This document shows, one piece after another, positions 52,204 to 59,721 of a stretch of 64,000 nucleotides of DNA. The DNA is taken from assembly GCA_031422335.1 (NCBI GenBank), contig JANOQW010000011.1, forward strand, positions 9,820 to 73,819. The letters run 5' to 3'. Each line of letters starts with the position of its first letter. Positions within the stretch are counted from its first letter, which is position 1. The position numbers and the translations under genes were made by a program. This DNA comes from Methylotenera_A sp031422335 (lineage in GTDB: Bacteria; Pseudomonadota; Gammaproteobacteria; Burkholderiales; Methylophilaceae). Under the pieces are notes generated by a model that saw only the letters and a program-made list of their open reading frames with translations, was not told where the DNA came from and did no database searches.

Positions 52204-52219
52204 TGTTTCACGTGAAACA
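52204..52219. other. parS site between mnmG and the DUF2853 gene
   Basis: A second perfect TGTTTCACGTGAAACA, extended to a 20-bp palindrome with CA and TG on the outside (52202-52221), in non-coding DNA about 3.5 kb from parB and 4.7 kb from dnaA. Confidence 0.97.
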
Positions 52220-52366
52220 TGCGCAACAAAATTTTACACATGTAAGGTATTGACGAATGGGCAAAAAGGCGCATATAGTAGTGTAAACGCTGAGTAAAAT
52301 TAGTAATGTTTTGGTGCTTATCGTTGCAATAGCTAATTAATAATTTAAAATATTTAGGAGAAATAC

Positions 52367-52699
52367 ATGGCTGATTTACAAGAACACAAAGCAATTGCTG
52401 CAAAATATGCCACGAATGTACACACTGCTGCGCTGGATGGCTTAGGTAGAAACTACGCCTTGGTACTTTCAAACAAAGATTCACAATTTGTTTCTTGCGG
52501 CGATGAAGCCGAAAGAGATACAGTGCGTGCAAATTTCTTAAAGAAAAAATTGGGTTTAACTCATTCTGATGCAGATTTAAACGGTGCAATTGAAGCTGTT
52601 TGCGGAAAAATGAAAGATGACCGCTTTAAATCACGCTTAGCTTTTTACTACTTATTAGCTGAGCATTACAAAAAATTAGAGCTTTTTGTTAAAAAATAA
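52367..52699 (+). CDS. DUF2853 family protein
   Basis: 110-residue soluble protein of the DUF2853 family, with no known function. The sequence starts MADLQEHKAIAAKYATNVHTAALDG and is helix-rich, with DSQFVSCGDEAERDTVRANFLKKKLGL and a C-terminal DDRFKSRLAFYYLLAEHYKKLELF. It has a clear ribosome-binding site (GGAG). It is the only plus-strand gene between mnmG and mnmE; its upstream region (52090-52366) holds a parS site. A bidirectional terminator separates it from mnmE. Confidence 0.85.
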   Translation: MADLQEHKAIAAKYATNVHTAALDGLGRNYALVLSNKDSQFVSCGDEAERDTVRANFLKKKLGLTHSDADLNGAIEAVCGKMKDDRFKSRLAFYYLLAEHYKKLELFVKK

Positions 52700-52714
52700 C
52701 AAACTGTCAGTAAC

Positions 52715-52745
52715 AAAAAAGGCGATATGTTTTATCGCCTTTTTT
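52715..52745. terminator. Bidirectional terminator between the DUF2853 gene and mnmE
   Basis: AAAAAAGGCGATA-TGTTT-TATCGCCTTTTTT. The last two bases overlap the mnmE stop region. Confidence 0.92.
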
Positions 52746-54099
52746 ACTTTCCAATACAGAATTTACTAAAAATCTCACCCAATAAATCATCTGGTGTAAA
52801 CTCTCCAGTAATACTACTTAACGCCTCTTGCGCTAAACGCAGCTCTTCTGCAACCAATTCAGACTGTTGCATATTATTTTGTGCTGATTTTAAATGCACA
52901 TCCACTTGCTTCAACGCATCCAGATGTCGCGCGCGCGCCATAAAAATACCTTCGGCATTTTGTTGATAGCCTACAATCTTCAATAACTGTTGTTTTAGCA
53001 AGTCAATGCCTTCACCTGTTTTTGCCGATAGGTAAATATGTTGCTCGCCTGATTTTTCAACAACTTTTGCAGTATCTTGTGTGGTATCAATTTTATTGTG
53101 CACCCAAATTTTAGCAATTTCTTGCGGCAAGTGGGCTAAAATCGATTTTTCATTATCGCCAATACCATGAGCTGCATCTATCAATAATAATGCTACCTGC
53201 GCGTTTTCTAGCGCTCGATAAGTTCGGGCGATGCCAATTTTTTCTACCTCGTCATTTGTCTCTCGAAGGCCTGCGGTGTCAATGATATGCAATGGCAACC
53301 CATTGATTTGTATGGTATTTTTAATAGAGTCACGAGTAGTGCCCGCGATAGGCGTCACAATCGCCACCTCTTCACCGCTTAATTGGTTCATCAAGCTAGA
53401 TTTTCCCACATTGGGCTGACCCACCAAGACCACTTGCATGCCTTCGCGCAATAAACTGCCTTGCCTAGCTTTTGCAAACACTATTTTTAATTCTAGAATA
53501 ATTGCGGCTAATTTATCAGCCACTTTACCTTGGCTAATAAAATCAATTTCCTCTTCTGGAAAATCTAAACATGCCTCAACGTACATGCGCAAATCAATCA
53601 ACCTGGCCACTACTAAATTAATGCTGTTTGAAAATTCGCCTGATAAGGAGCGCATCGCACTTTGTGCGGCTTCCTTCGTAGAAGCATTGATTACATCTGC
53701 CACCGCTTCAGCTTGGGCTAAATCAATTTTCTCGTTTAAATAAGCGCGGCGGGTAAATTCACCTGGCTCGGCTTGCCGTGCCCCAAGTTCAATGCAGCGT
53801 GCCAATAACATTTGCATGAGTGCTGTGCCGCCATGCGCTTGCAGCTCTAATACATCTTCACCCGTATATGAATGAGGACTGGCATAATAAATCGCGACAC
53901 CACGATCGATTAAGGTTTGATGCTTGTCATAAAAAGGTAAATAGGCGGCGTAACGTGGGGCAGGGCAGTGGCCCAATATTTGACGCGCAATAGTTTGACT
54001 TAACGCACCCGAAACCCGCACTACACCAATACCGCCAGCACCACTTGCGGTGGCTATAGCAGCTATAGTCTCTGTATGTACAGTGTCTTTATTTTGCAT
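52744..54099 (-). CDS. mnmE: tRNA modification GTPase MnmE (TrmE)
   Basis: GTPase partner of MnmG in wobble-uridine modification. The 451 residues have the N-terminal tetrahydrofolate-binding domain (TIAAIATASGAGGIGVVRVSG), a helical domain split around the G domain, the G1 loop GQPNVGKSSLMNQLSG, G2/G3 GTTRDS and DTAGLRET, NKID (G4) and the catalytic C-terminal CIGK. It overlaps yidC by 11 bases. Confidence 0.97.
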   Translation of the reverse strand: MQNKDTVHTETIAAIATASGAGGIGVVRVSGALSQTIARQILGHCPAPRYAAYLPFYDKHQTLIDRGVAIYYASPHSYTGEDVLELQAHGGTALMQMLLARCIELGARQAEPGEFTRRAYLNEKIDLAQAEAVADVINASTKEAAQSAMRSLSGEFSNSINLVVARLIDLRMYVEACLDFPEEEIDFISQGKVADKLAAIILELKIVFAKARQGSLLREGMQVVLVGQPNVGKSSLMNQLSGEEVAIVTPIAGTTRDSIKNTIQINGLPLHIIDTAGLRETNDEVEKIGIARTYRALENAQVALLLIDAAHGIGDNEKSILAHLPQEIAKIWVHNKIDTTQDTAKVVEKSGEQHIYLSAKTGEGIDLLKQQLLKIVGYQQNAEGIFMARARHLDALKQVDVHLKSAQNNMQQSELVAEELRLAQEALSSITGEFTPDDLLGEIFSKFCIGK

Positions 54100-55789
54100 T
54101 GCCTTTTTTAGCTACGGCGGCGGCATGAATCGTTTTATTGACATACCATTGCTGCGCGATCGATAAAATATTGTTCACTAACCAATACAACACCAACCCA
54201 GCGGGGAAGAAGAAAAAGAAAACACTAAACACGATTGGCATGACTTTCATCACTTTTGCTTGAATCGGATCCGTTGGCGCTGGGTTTAAAGAAGTTTGAA
54301 TAATCATGGTAGCGCCCATTAATATAGGCAGCAAGCCGATCGGCATGTTCAACCATGGCAAGGTGCCAAACAGCGTATCTGGCACAGATAAATCTTGTAT
54401 CCAACCAAAAAACGGCGCATTACGCAGCTCTACCGTACCTAAAATCATCCAATAAAGTGCAATAAAAACTGGTATTTGAATCAAAATAGGCAAACAGCCG
54501 CTCATTGGGTTAATTTTTTCAGTACGATACATCTCCATCATGGCTTGCTGCATTTTTTGTTTATCGTCACCAAACTTTTCTTTCATGCTTTGCAAACGCG
54601 GGGCTAGCTCGCGCATTTGCGCCATAGAACGATAGCTTTTTGCTGACAGTGGATAAAATGCTGCTTTGATTAAGACAGTGAGCAAAATAATAGCGACGCC
54701 CCAGTTTTGTACCACGGCATAAATTTTAGAAAGCACCCAAAATAATGGTTTTGCCACTACAGTTAACCAACCATAATCTACGGCATACTCTAGACCTGGC
54801 GCGGCAGCCGTTAAATCTTTCTCAGTTTGTGGGCCAGCAAATAGTTTTGCGCTTATCTCTACCTTAGCGCCCGCAGCAATTGTCGGGCTAGGCGTTATCA
54901 AGCCAACCGAGAATAAATTTTCAGACAATTGCTTGGTATAAAACTCGCGCGTCACCTCTTTATTGGGTATCCATGCGCTGGCAAAATAATGTTGTACTAG
55001 CCCAATCCAACCATCTTTGCTGGTTTTAGAAAGACTTTCTTCTACCATATCGGAGAAATTAATTTTAGTAAATTTATCCACATCGGTAAAATATGCACCA
55101 CCAGTAAAAGTAGGCATCATGGCTGAGCCTTGATTCGATTCGCTATCGTGCACAATTTGATAGTAAACCGACGAGGTCACTGGTGCAGAGCTACCGTTAG
55201 TAATTTCATAAGTTACATCAATTAAATAACTACCGCGATGAAAGGTATAAATTTTATCTACGCTGATGTTAGCCGAATCACCAACACCTTGCCAAGATAA
55301 GCGTACTTGTTGGCTTGCAGCGCTATCCGCTAATGTATAACTATTGGCGGTGCTGGTAAATAATGATTTATGATTTGGCAGGCCAGCACCCATCAAGCCG
55401 GTTTGCGCAACATAAGTCATTGGGGTTTGCGCATCATCCATCAACACAAAATGTCCATTTTTGCTGTCTGCGGCACGGTGTTTACTTAAAGTTAAACGGC
55501 GCAAATCGGCACCCATGGTATCAATTTCTGCTGTAAACAAATCGGTAGTAACTTTAATGCGCTGGCCTAGTTCAAGCTTAAATGCGCCGTCAACAGCTGC
55601 ATTGGTTGCGGTCGTTGTCGTGGTGCTACCCGCCGCTGTGTCAGCTGTCGGTACACCTTGCTCACCCTGTTGTTGCGCTGATGATTGTTGTACTGGTACA
55701 ACGGGGCGATTTTTTTGCTGCCAAGCGTCCCACAACATCATGATAGAAAATGAAAAAATGACAAATAAAACTAAACGGCGTGTATCCAT
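54089..55789 (-). CDS. yidC: Membrane protein insertase YidC
   Basis: Inserts membrane proteins alone or with SecYEG. The 566 residues are the long, gammaproteobacterial form: an N-terminal helix (LVLFVIFSFSIMMLWDAWQ), a large periplasmic beta domain (residues about 60-340), then five C-terminal helices with the hydrophilic-groove Arg in VLIKAAFYPLSAKSYRSMA, MYRTEKINPMSGCLPILIQIP and FFFFPAGLVLYWLVNN. The periplasmic linker contains a T/A-rich stretch. Lies between yidD and mnmE. Confidence 0.98.
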   Translation of the reverse strand: MDTRRLVLFVIFSFSIMMLWDAWQQKNRPVVPVQQSSAQQQGEQGVPTADTAAGSTTTTTATNAAVDGAFKLELGQRIKVTTDLFTAEIDTMGADLRRLTLSKHRAADSKNGHFVLMDDAQTPMTYVAQTGLMGAGLPNHKSLFTSTANSYTLADSAASQQVRLSWQGVGDSANISVDKIYTFHRGSYLIDVTYEITNGSSAPVTSSVYYQIVHDSESNQGSAMMPTFTGGAYFTDVDKFTKINFSDMVEESLSKTSKDGWIGLVQHYFASAWIPNKEVTREFYTKQLSENLFSVGLITPSPTIAAGAKVEISAKLFAGPQTEKDLTAAAPGLEYAVDYGWLTVVAKPLFWVLSKIYAVVQNWGVAIILLTVLIKAAFYPLSAKSYRSMAQMRELAPRLQSMKEKFGDDKQKMQQAMMEMYRTEKINPMSGCLPILIQIPVFIALYWMILGTVELRNAPFFGWIQDLSVPDTLFGTLPWLNMPIGLLPILMGATMIIQTSLNPAPTDPIQAKVMKVMPIVFSVFFFFFPAGLVLYWLVNNILSIAQQWYVNKTIHAAAVAKKGNAK

Positions 55790-55853
55790 ATATTCTTCTA
55801 ATAAATTTTTAATATAAACTTTAAGTTTAAACCATACTGTACGTTAATAGATG

Positions 55854-56090
55854 CTACTTAGGTACTGGGTCGTGACCGCCCACTTGCCAGGGATGGCAGC
55901 GCGATACTCTTTTCACCGTTAACCACAAGCCCTTGAGAGCGCCATGTGTTTGCAAAGCCGCGATGGCATAATGCGAGCAAGTTGGCGTAAATCGACATTG
56001 CTGGCCAAAAAAAGGGCTTAATGCCACTTGATAACCTTTTACTAATTGCACTAAAAACAGCGTTATAATTTTTTGCATAAAAGTACACAC
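55854..56090 (-). CDS. yidD: Membrane protein insertion efficiency factor YidD
   Basis: Small amphipathic protein assisting YidC-dependent insertion. The 78 residues have the conserved LVKGYQVALSPFFGQQCRFTPTCSHYAIAALQTHG with its cysteine set, and CHPW near the end (RVSRCHPWQVGGHDPVP). Start choice is open: ATG 56090 or ATG 56078 (MQKIITLFL), the latter closer to the family length. Either way it overlaps the rnpA end (16 or 28 bases), so the two are translationally linked. Confidence 0.94.
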   Translation of the reverse strand: MCTFMQKIITLFLVQLVKGYQVALSPFFGQQCRFTPTCSHYAIAALQTHGALKGLWLTVKRVSRCHPWQVGGHDPVPK

Positions 56091-56413
56091 AAATCATTAA
56101 ATGCTTGTTTTACCTCGATAAAATCTGATTTCTTAAACACTTTTTGCACTTGAACCACCATATCTGCCGCGGGTAACTGATGTTGATTTAATCTAAACAG
56201 CTCTCTTAATACTCTACGCATATAATTACGTTGCACGGCTAATTTTGCTGTTTTTTTAGCAACTATTAAGCCTAATCTTGCGCCTGCGTTAGCGTTTGGG
56301 CGATAGCGTATCACCAAATACTGATTCGCAATGCGTTTGCGCAAACTAAAAACGGATGAAAAATCATCCGTTTTTATGAGTTTAGCTTGTTTAGGTAATT
56401 TAAAAGTTACCAA
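56063..56413 (-). CDS. rnpA: Ribonuclease P protein component
   Basis: Basic protein cofactor of the RNase P ribozyme in 5' tRNA maturation. The 116 residues have LPKQAKLIKTDDFSSVFS at the start, the RNR-type motif AVQRNYMRRVLRELFR (residues about 58-73) and a basic end. It follows rpmH by 47 bases in the classic rpmH-rnpA-yidD-yidC run. Confidence 0.95.
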   Translation of the reverse strand: MVTFKLPKQAKLIKTDDFSSVFSLRKRIANQYLVIRYRPNANAGARLGLIVAKKTAKLAVQRNYMRRVLRELFRLNQHQLPAADMVVQVQKVFKKSDFIEVKQAFNDLCVLLCKKL

Positions 56414-56460
56414 TATTAAAACGCGCTTAAAATTAACAAGTAGGCTGCAAAGCCTAGTTA

Positions 56461-56595
56461 TTAAAGGCCTAAGCGTGCACGGCCTTTTGAGCGACGCGCT
56501 GCAATCACTGCACGGCCGCCTTTGGTTTTCATGCGCACTAAAAAGCCATGGGTGCGGGCACGACGTGTTTTTGATGGTTGATAGGTACGTTTCAT
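56461..56595 (-). CDS. rpmH: Ribosomal protein L34
   Basis: 44-residue basic ribosomal protein, too short for common ORF thresholds but unmistakable: MKRTYQPSKTRRARTHGFLV at the start and KGRARLGL at the end. A GGAG site lies seven bases before the ATG. First gene of rpmH-rnpA-yidD-yidC-mnmE; a promoter is predicted 37-66 bases upstream, inside the dnaA-rpmH intergenic region. Length equals the usual 44 residues. Confidence 0.98.
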   Translation of the reverse strand: MKRTYQPSKTRRARTHGFLVRMKTKGGRAVIAARRSKGRARLGL

Positions 56596-56631
56596 TTTAT
56601 TCTCCAACTTGCAAATGCGATAAAGCTCGAC

Positions 56632-56661
56632 ATTAGACCCGATAACCCCCTATTCTGTCAA
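56632..56661 (-). promoter_or_regulatory. Predicted rpmH promoter
   Basis: Read on the minus strand: TTGACA (56661-56656), 18-base spacer, TCTAAT (56637-56632), a near-consensus sigma-70 promoter 37 bases before the rpmH ATG. Confidence 0.65.
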
Positions 56662-56689
56662 TGAATATTTGCCAAAATTACGACTATGT

Positions 56690-56877
56690 TTAATCGATAA
56701 ATAAATATCGCATTGCCTGTGGATAACTTAGGTTAAACAGGCTAAAATGTATAGATAAGTTTTGGTTAAATTTAACATTTAAAATATGGCTTATTAAGTT
56801 TAATTTTAAGTTTTTTAATAAAAAATCTTAATAAAATCAATAATATAAAAATAATAGCATGGGGTTTCAGGCAACGG
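56690..56877. other. Candidate left half of oriC (rpmH-dnaA intergenic region)
   Basis: Contains one perfect DnaA box (TGTGGATAA at 56718-56726, that is TTATCCACA on the other strand) and then about 120 bases of very AT-rich DNA up to the dnaA ATG. This may act with the boxes downstream of dnaA or only as the dnaA autoregulatory region. No experiment-free way to tell. Confidence 0.5.
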
Positions 56878-58266
56878 ATGGAAAAATTTTGGCCTATCTG
56901 CCTTAGTCGCTTTGAGCAAGAGCTGTCTGCGCAGCAATTTAACACATGGATTAAACCGCTACAGATGGAAGTGGGTGACCATGCCATACGCTTACTCGCA
57001 CCGAATAAGTTTGTACAGCAATGGGTAAAAGATCGCTTTTTAGGCAAAATTGAAACTATTGCCGCAGAGCTGTTGCCACTTAATACGCATATTGAGCTGG
57101 TGATTTGCGACAAGGCTGCACTTAAAAAAACCATAGCCAGTAAACCTAACAAGACCACCTTGCTTGAGCTTGTTAGGCATGATCCAGCTAAATTAAACAC
57201 TGATATAGCTGCTAAAAATGGCAATAATCGACAAGTTGGTGAACGAAACTCTGGCCTTAATCCAAGTTTTAATTTTAATAATTATGTGACTGGCCGCGCT
57301 AATCAGCTGGCACGCGCTGCAGCAATCCAAGTGGCCGAGAATCCCGGGCAAGCCTACAACCCGCTATTTATCTATGGTGGTGTCGGGCTTGGTAAAACAC
57401 ATTTATTGCAAGCTATTGGTAACCAACTTAAACAGCAAAACCCAGAAGCAAAAATTCGTTATTTACACGCCGAGCGCTATGTATCTGACGTAGTAAAAGC
57501 CTATGAAAATAAAGCGTTTGACGAATTTAAACGCCAATATCATTCGCTAGATTTATTGCTAATTGATGATATTCAATTTTTTGCCAAAAAAACGCGCACG
57601 CAAGAAGAGTTTTTTTATGCGTTTAACACGCTGATTGAAGAAAAAAAACAAATCGTCATTACTTGTGACACTTACCCCAAAGAGATTATTGATGTCGATG
57701 AACGATTAAGAACGCGTTTTAGTTGGGGCTTAACAGTAGCGATTGAGCCGCCAGAGCTGGAAATGCGCGTGGCGATTTTATTAAAAAAAGCCGAAGAGTC
57801 GAAAATTAATTTATCTGAAGATGTAGCTTTTTTTGTGGCCAAGCAAATTCGCTCTAGCGTACGTGAGCTTGAAGGCGCACTTAACCGTATTGTGGCAATG
57901 GCTAATTTTACTGGGCACGCTATTGATACTGCGCTGGCAAAAGATGCATTGCGTGATTTAATTGCTGTGCGTGGCCGCCAAATTACCATTGAAAATATAC
58001 AAAAAACAGTGGCTGATTATTACAAAATTAAAGTGAGTGAAATGCATAGTAAAAAGCGTGCCCGTAATTTTGCGCGGCCGCGGCAAGTCGCTATGAGTTT
58101 GGCACGCGAGCTCACCAATCATAGCTTTCCAGAAATTGGCGAGGCGTTTGGTAGCCGTCACCATACCACGGTGATGCATGCATGCGATGAAATTGAGCAA
58201 CTACGTTTAAATGATCAAGCAATTGCGCGCGATATCGGCTTTTTAACGCAAGTCATTCGTGATTAG
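56878..58266 (+). CDS. dnaA: Chromosomal replication initiator DnaA
   Basis: AAA+ initiator that binds DnaA boxes and opens oriC. The 462 residues show domain I (FWPICLSRFEQELSAQQFNTWIKPLQ), a short variable linker, domain III with Walker A GGVGLGKTHLLQAIGN, Walker B LLLIDDIQFF and the arginine-finger region LRTRFSWGL, and domain IV with the box-recognition text MSLARELTNHSFPEIGEAFGSRHHTTVMHAC. Flanked by AT-rich DNA with DnaA boxes on both sides; dnaN and gyrB follow. Confidence 0.98.
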   Translation: MEKFWPICLSRFEQELSAQQFNTWIKPLQMEVGDHAIRLLAPNKFVQQWVKDRFLGKIETIAAELLPLNTHIELVICDKAALKKTIASKPNKTTLLELVRHDPAKLNTDIAAKNGNNRQVGERNSGLNPSFNFNNYVTGRANQLARAAAIQVAENPGQAYNPLFIYGGVGLGKTHLLQAIGNQLKQQNPEAKIRYLHAERYVSDVVKAYENKAFDEFKRQYHSLDLLLIDDIQFFAKKTRTQEEFFYAFNTLIEEKKQIVITCDTYPKEIIDVDERLRTRFSWGLTVAIEPPELEMRVAILLKKAEESKINLSEDVAFFVAKQIRSSVRELEGALNRIVAMANFTGHAIDTALAKDALRDLIAVRGRQITIENIQKTVADYYKIKVSEMHSKKRARNFARPRQVAMSLARELTNHSFPEIGEAFGSRHHTTVMHACDEIEQLRLNDQAIARDIGFLTQVIRD

Positions 58267-58550
58267 TATTTAGAAACGTGTTGTGAATAAAGCAATATTT
58301 AGCTGTGGATAAAAACTGCGTAAAATGTGTTTTTTAAATAATTCTAATTTTATGCACAAAGTATGCACAGTAATAAACAGGCTTTATCACAACTTTAAAT
58401 TGAAATAAGTTTATGATTTTATTAACTAAATAAGCAGTATCAACAGAAAAATAGCACATTATTACTACTATTATTTTTAAATATATATTAAACAACTAAA
58501 TAAACCATTTATATAAATAACGCAGCATTCATTATTTTTTGGAAACAATC
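58267..58550. other. Candidate oriC core (dnaA-dnaN intergenic region)
   Basis: DnaA boxes: perfect TGTGGATAA at 58304-58312, one-mismatch TGTGAATAA at 58282-58290 and TTATGCACA at 58350-58358. To the right lies an AT-rich stretch (58400-58530), including ATTATTACTACTATTATT at 58458-58475, whose complement reads as successive TAA/TAG triplets like DnaA-trios. Boxes followed by trios and AT-rich DNA is the layout of an unwinding element. Confidence 0.65.
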
Positions 58551-59651
58551 ATGCAAATTAAAATTAACCGAGAAGTGTTGTTAAAACCACTGACTAATGT
58601 CAGTAGTATTGTCGAACGTCGTCATACTTTACCTATACTTTCTAACTTATTGTTAGTGGCTAAAAATAATAATATTCAGCTCACAGCAACAGACTTAGAA
58701 ATGCAGATTTCGTTAAACATAGAAAGTAAATTTAGCGGCGAACTTTCAACCACAATCTCTGCTAAAAAATTATTAGATATTTGCCGCTCGCTGCCAGAAG
58801 CTGTAGATATTGACATGGTTAGCACGGATAGCCGGATTACTGTCAAAGCGGGTAAAAGCCGCTTTAATTTACAAACATTACCAGCAGCCGATTACCCAAT
58901 TATGACCAAAGTGGCTAGTAATAGTACTAACCTAAAAATTAGCCAAGTTGCGTTAAAAAAACTGCTCAAGCAAGTTGAGTTTGCCATGGCGCAACAAGAT
59001 ATTCGTTATTACTTAAATGGTTTGTTGTTAGAAGTGAATGAAAATAAACTCAATATCGTCGGTACCGATGGCCACCGTTTAAGCTTTACCTCGACTACAC
59101 TTAATCAATCTTATGAAAAAACTGAAGTGATTTTGCCACGTAAAACGGTAGTAGAACTGATTAAACTACTGAATGACAGTGAAAACGAAGTGAATATTGA
59201 ATTGAGTGCCGGCCAAGTCAATTTTGCTTTTGATGAAATTCGTTTAATTTCAAAAGTCATCGACGGAAAATTCCCCGATTATCACCGCGTCATTCCCATT
59301 GGCCACCAAAACACATTCAGCGTTAATCGACTTGAAGTGCTTACAGCGATGCAACGCGCGTCGATATTATCGAACGAGAAATATCGCGGCATTCGCATGG
59401 TTATCAGCAACAATAATTTAAAACTGATTAGCACCAATACCGAGCAAGAAGAGGCGGAAGAAGAGCTAGAAATAAACTACGCTAAAGATGGCTTAGATAT
59501 TGGCTTTAACGTGACCTATTTAATAGATGTATTGAATAACGTCAATGACGAAACCATCAATTTCTCATTTGCTGATGCCAACAGCAGTTGCTTAATTACC
59601 GTACCAACTGATGAAAATTATAAATATGTAGTAATGCCGATGCGCATTTAA
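58551..59651 (+). CDS. dnaN: DNA polymerase III sliding clamp, beta subunit
   Basis: Ring-shaped processivity factor. The 366 residues begin MQIKINREVLLKPLTNVSSI from ATG 58551 (GGAAAC before it; an upstream TTG at 58539 is less likely), and contain LPILSNLLLVAKNNNIQLTATDLEM, the Y-L-N-G site VEFAMAQQDIRYYLNGLLLEV and the family's C-terminal peptide-binding edge ending YVVMPMRI. Between dnaA and gyrB; recF, which often follows dnaN elsewhere, is absent, as in many betaproteobacteria. Confidence 0.98.
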   Translation: MQIKINREVLLKPLTNVSSIVERRHTLPILSNLLLVAKNNNIQLTATDLEMQISLNIESKFSGELSTTISAKKLLDICRSLPEAVDIDMVSTDSRITVKAGKSRFNLQTLPAADYPIMTKVASNSTNLKISQVALKKLLKQVEFAMAQQDIRYYLNGLLLEVNENKLNIVGTDGHRLSFTSTTLNQSYEKTEVILPRKTVVELIKLLNDSENEVNIELSAGQVNFAFDEIRLISKVIDGKFPDYHRVIPIGHQNTFSVNRLEVLTAMQRASILSNEKYRGIRMVISNNNLKLISTNTEQEEAEEELEINYAKDGLDIGFNVTYLIDVLNNVNDETINFSFADANSSCLITVPTDENYKYVVMPMRI

Positions 59652-59721
59652 AAAACCAAGATTGATTAATAAAATTAATTAGAAACTAGTAAACCTTAAA
59701 ATAAATAGTAAAGAATCGATT

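Noticed and set aside
52188..52589. 133-codon minus-strand frame over the DUF2853 start and parS
   Set aside because: No family, no start signal, and it is antisense to a well-supported gene.
54967..54982. GTATCCATGCGCTGG in yidC as a repeat copy
   Set aside because: Loop-like bases only, encoding AWIP; flanks do not pair and do not match the arms.
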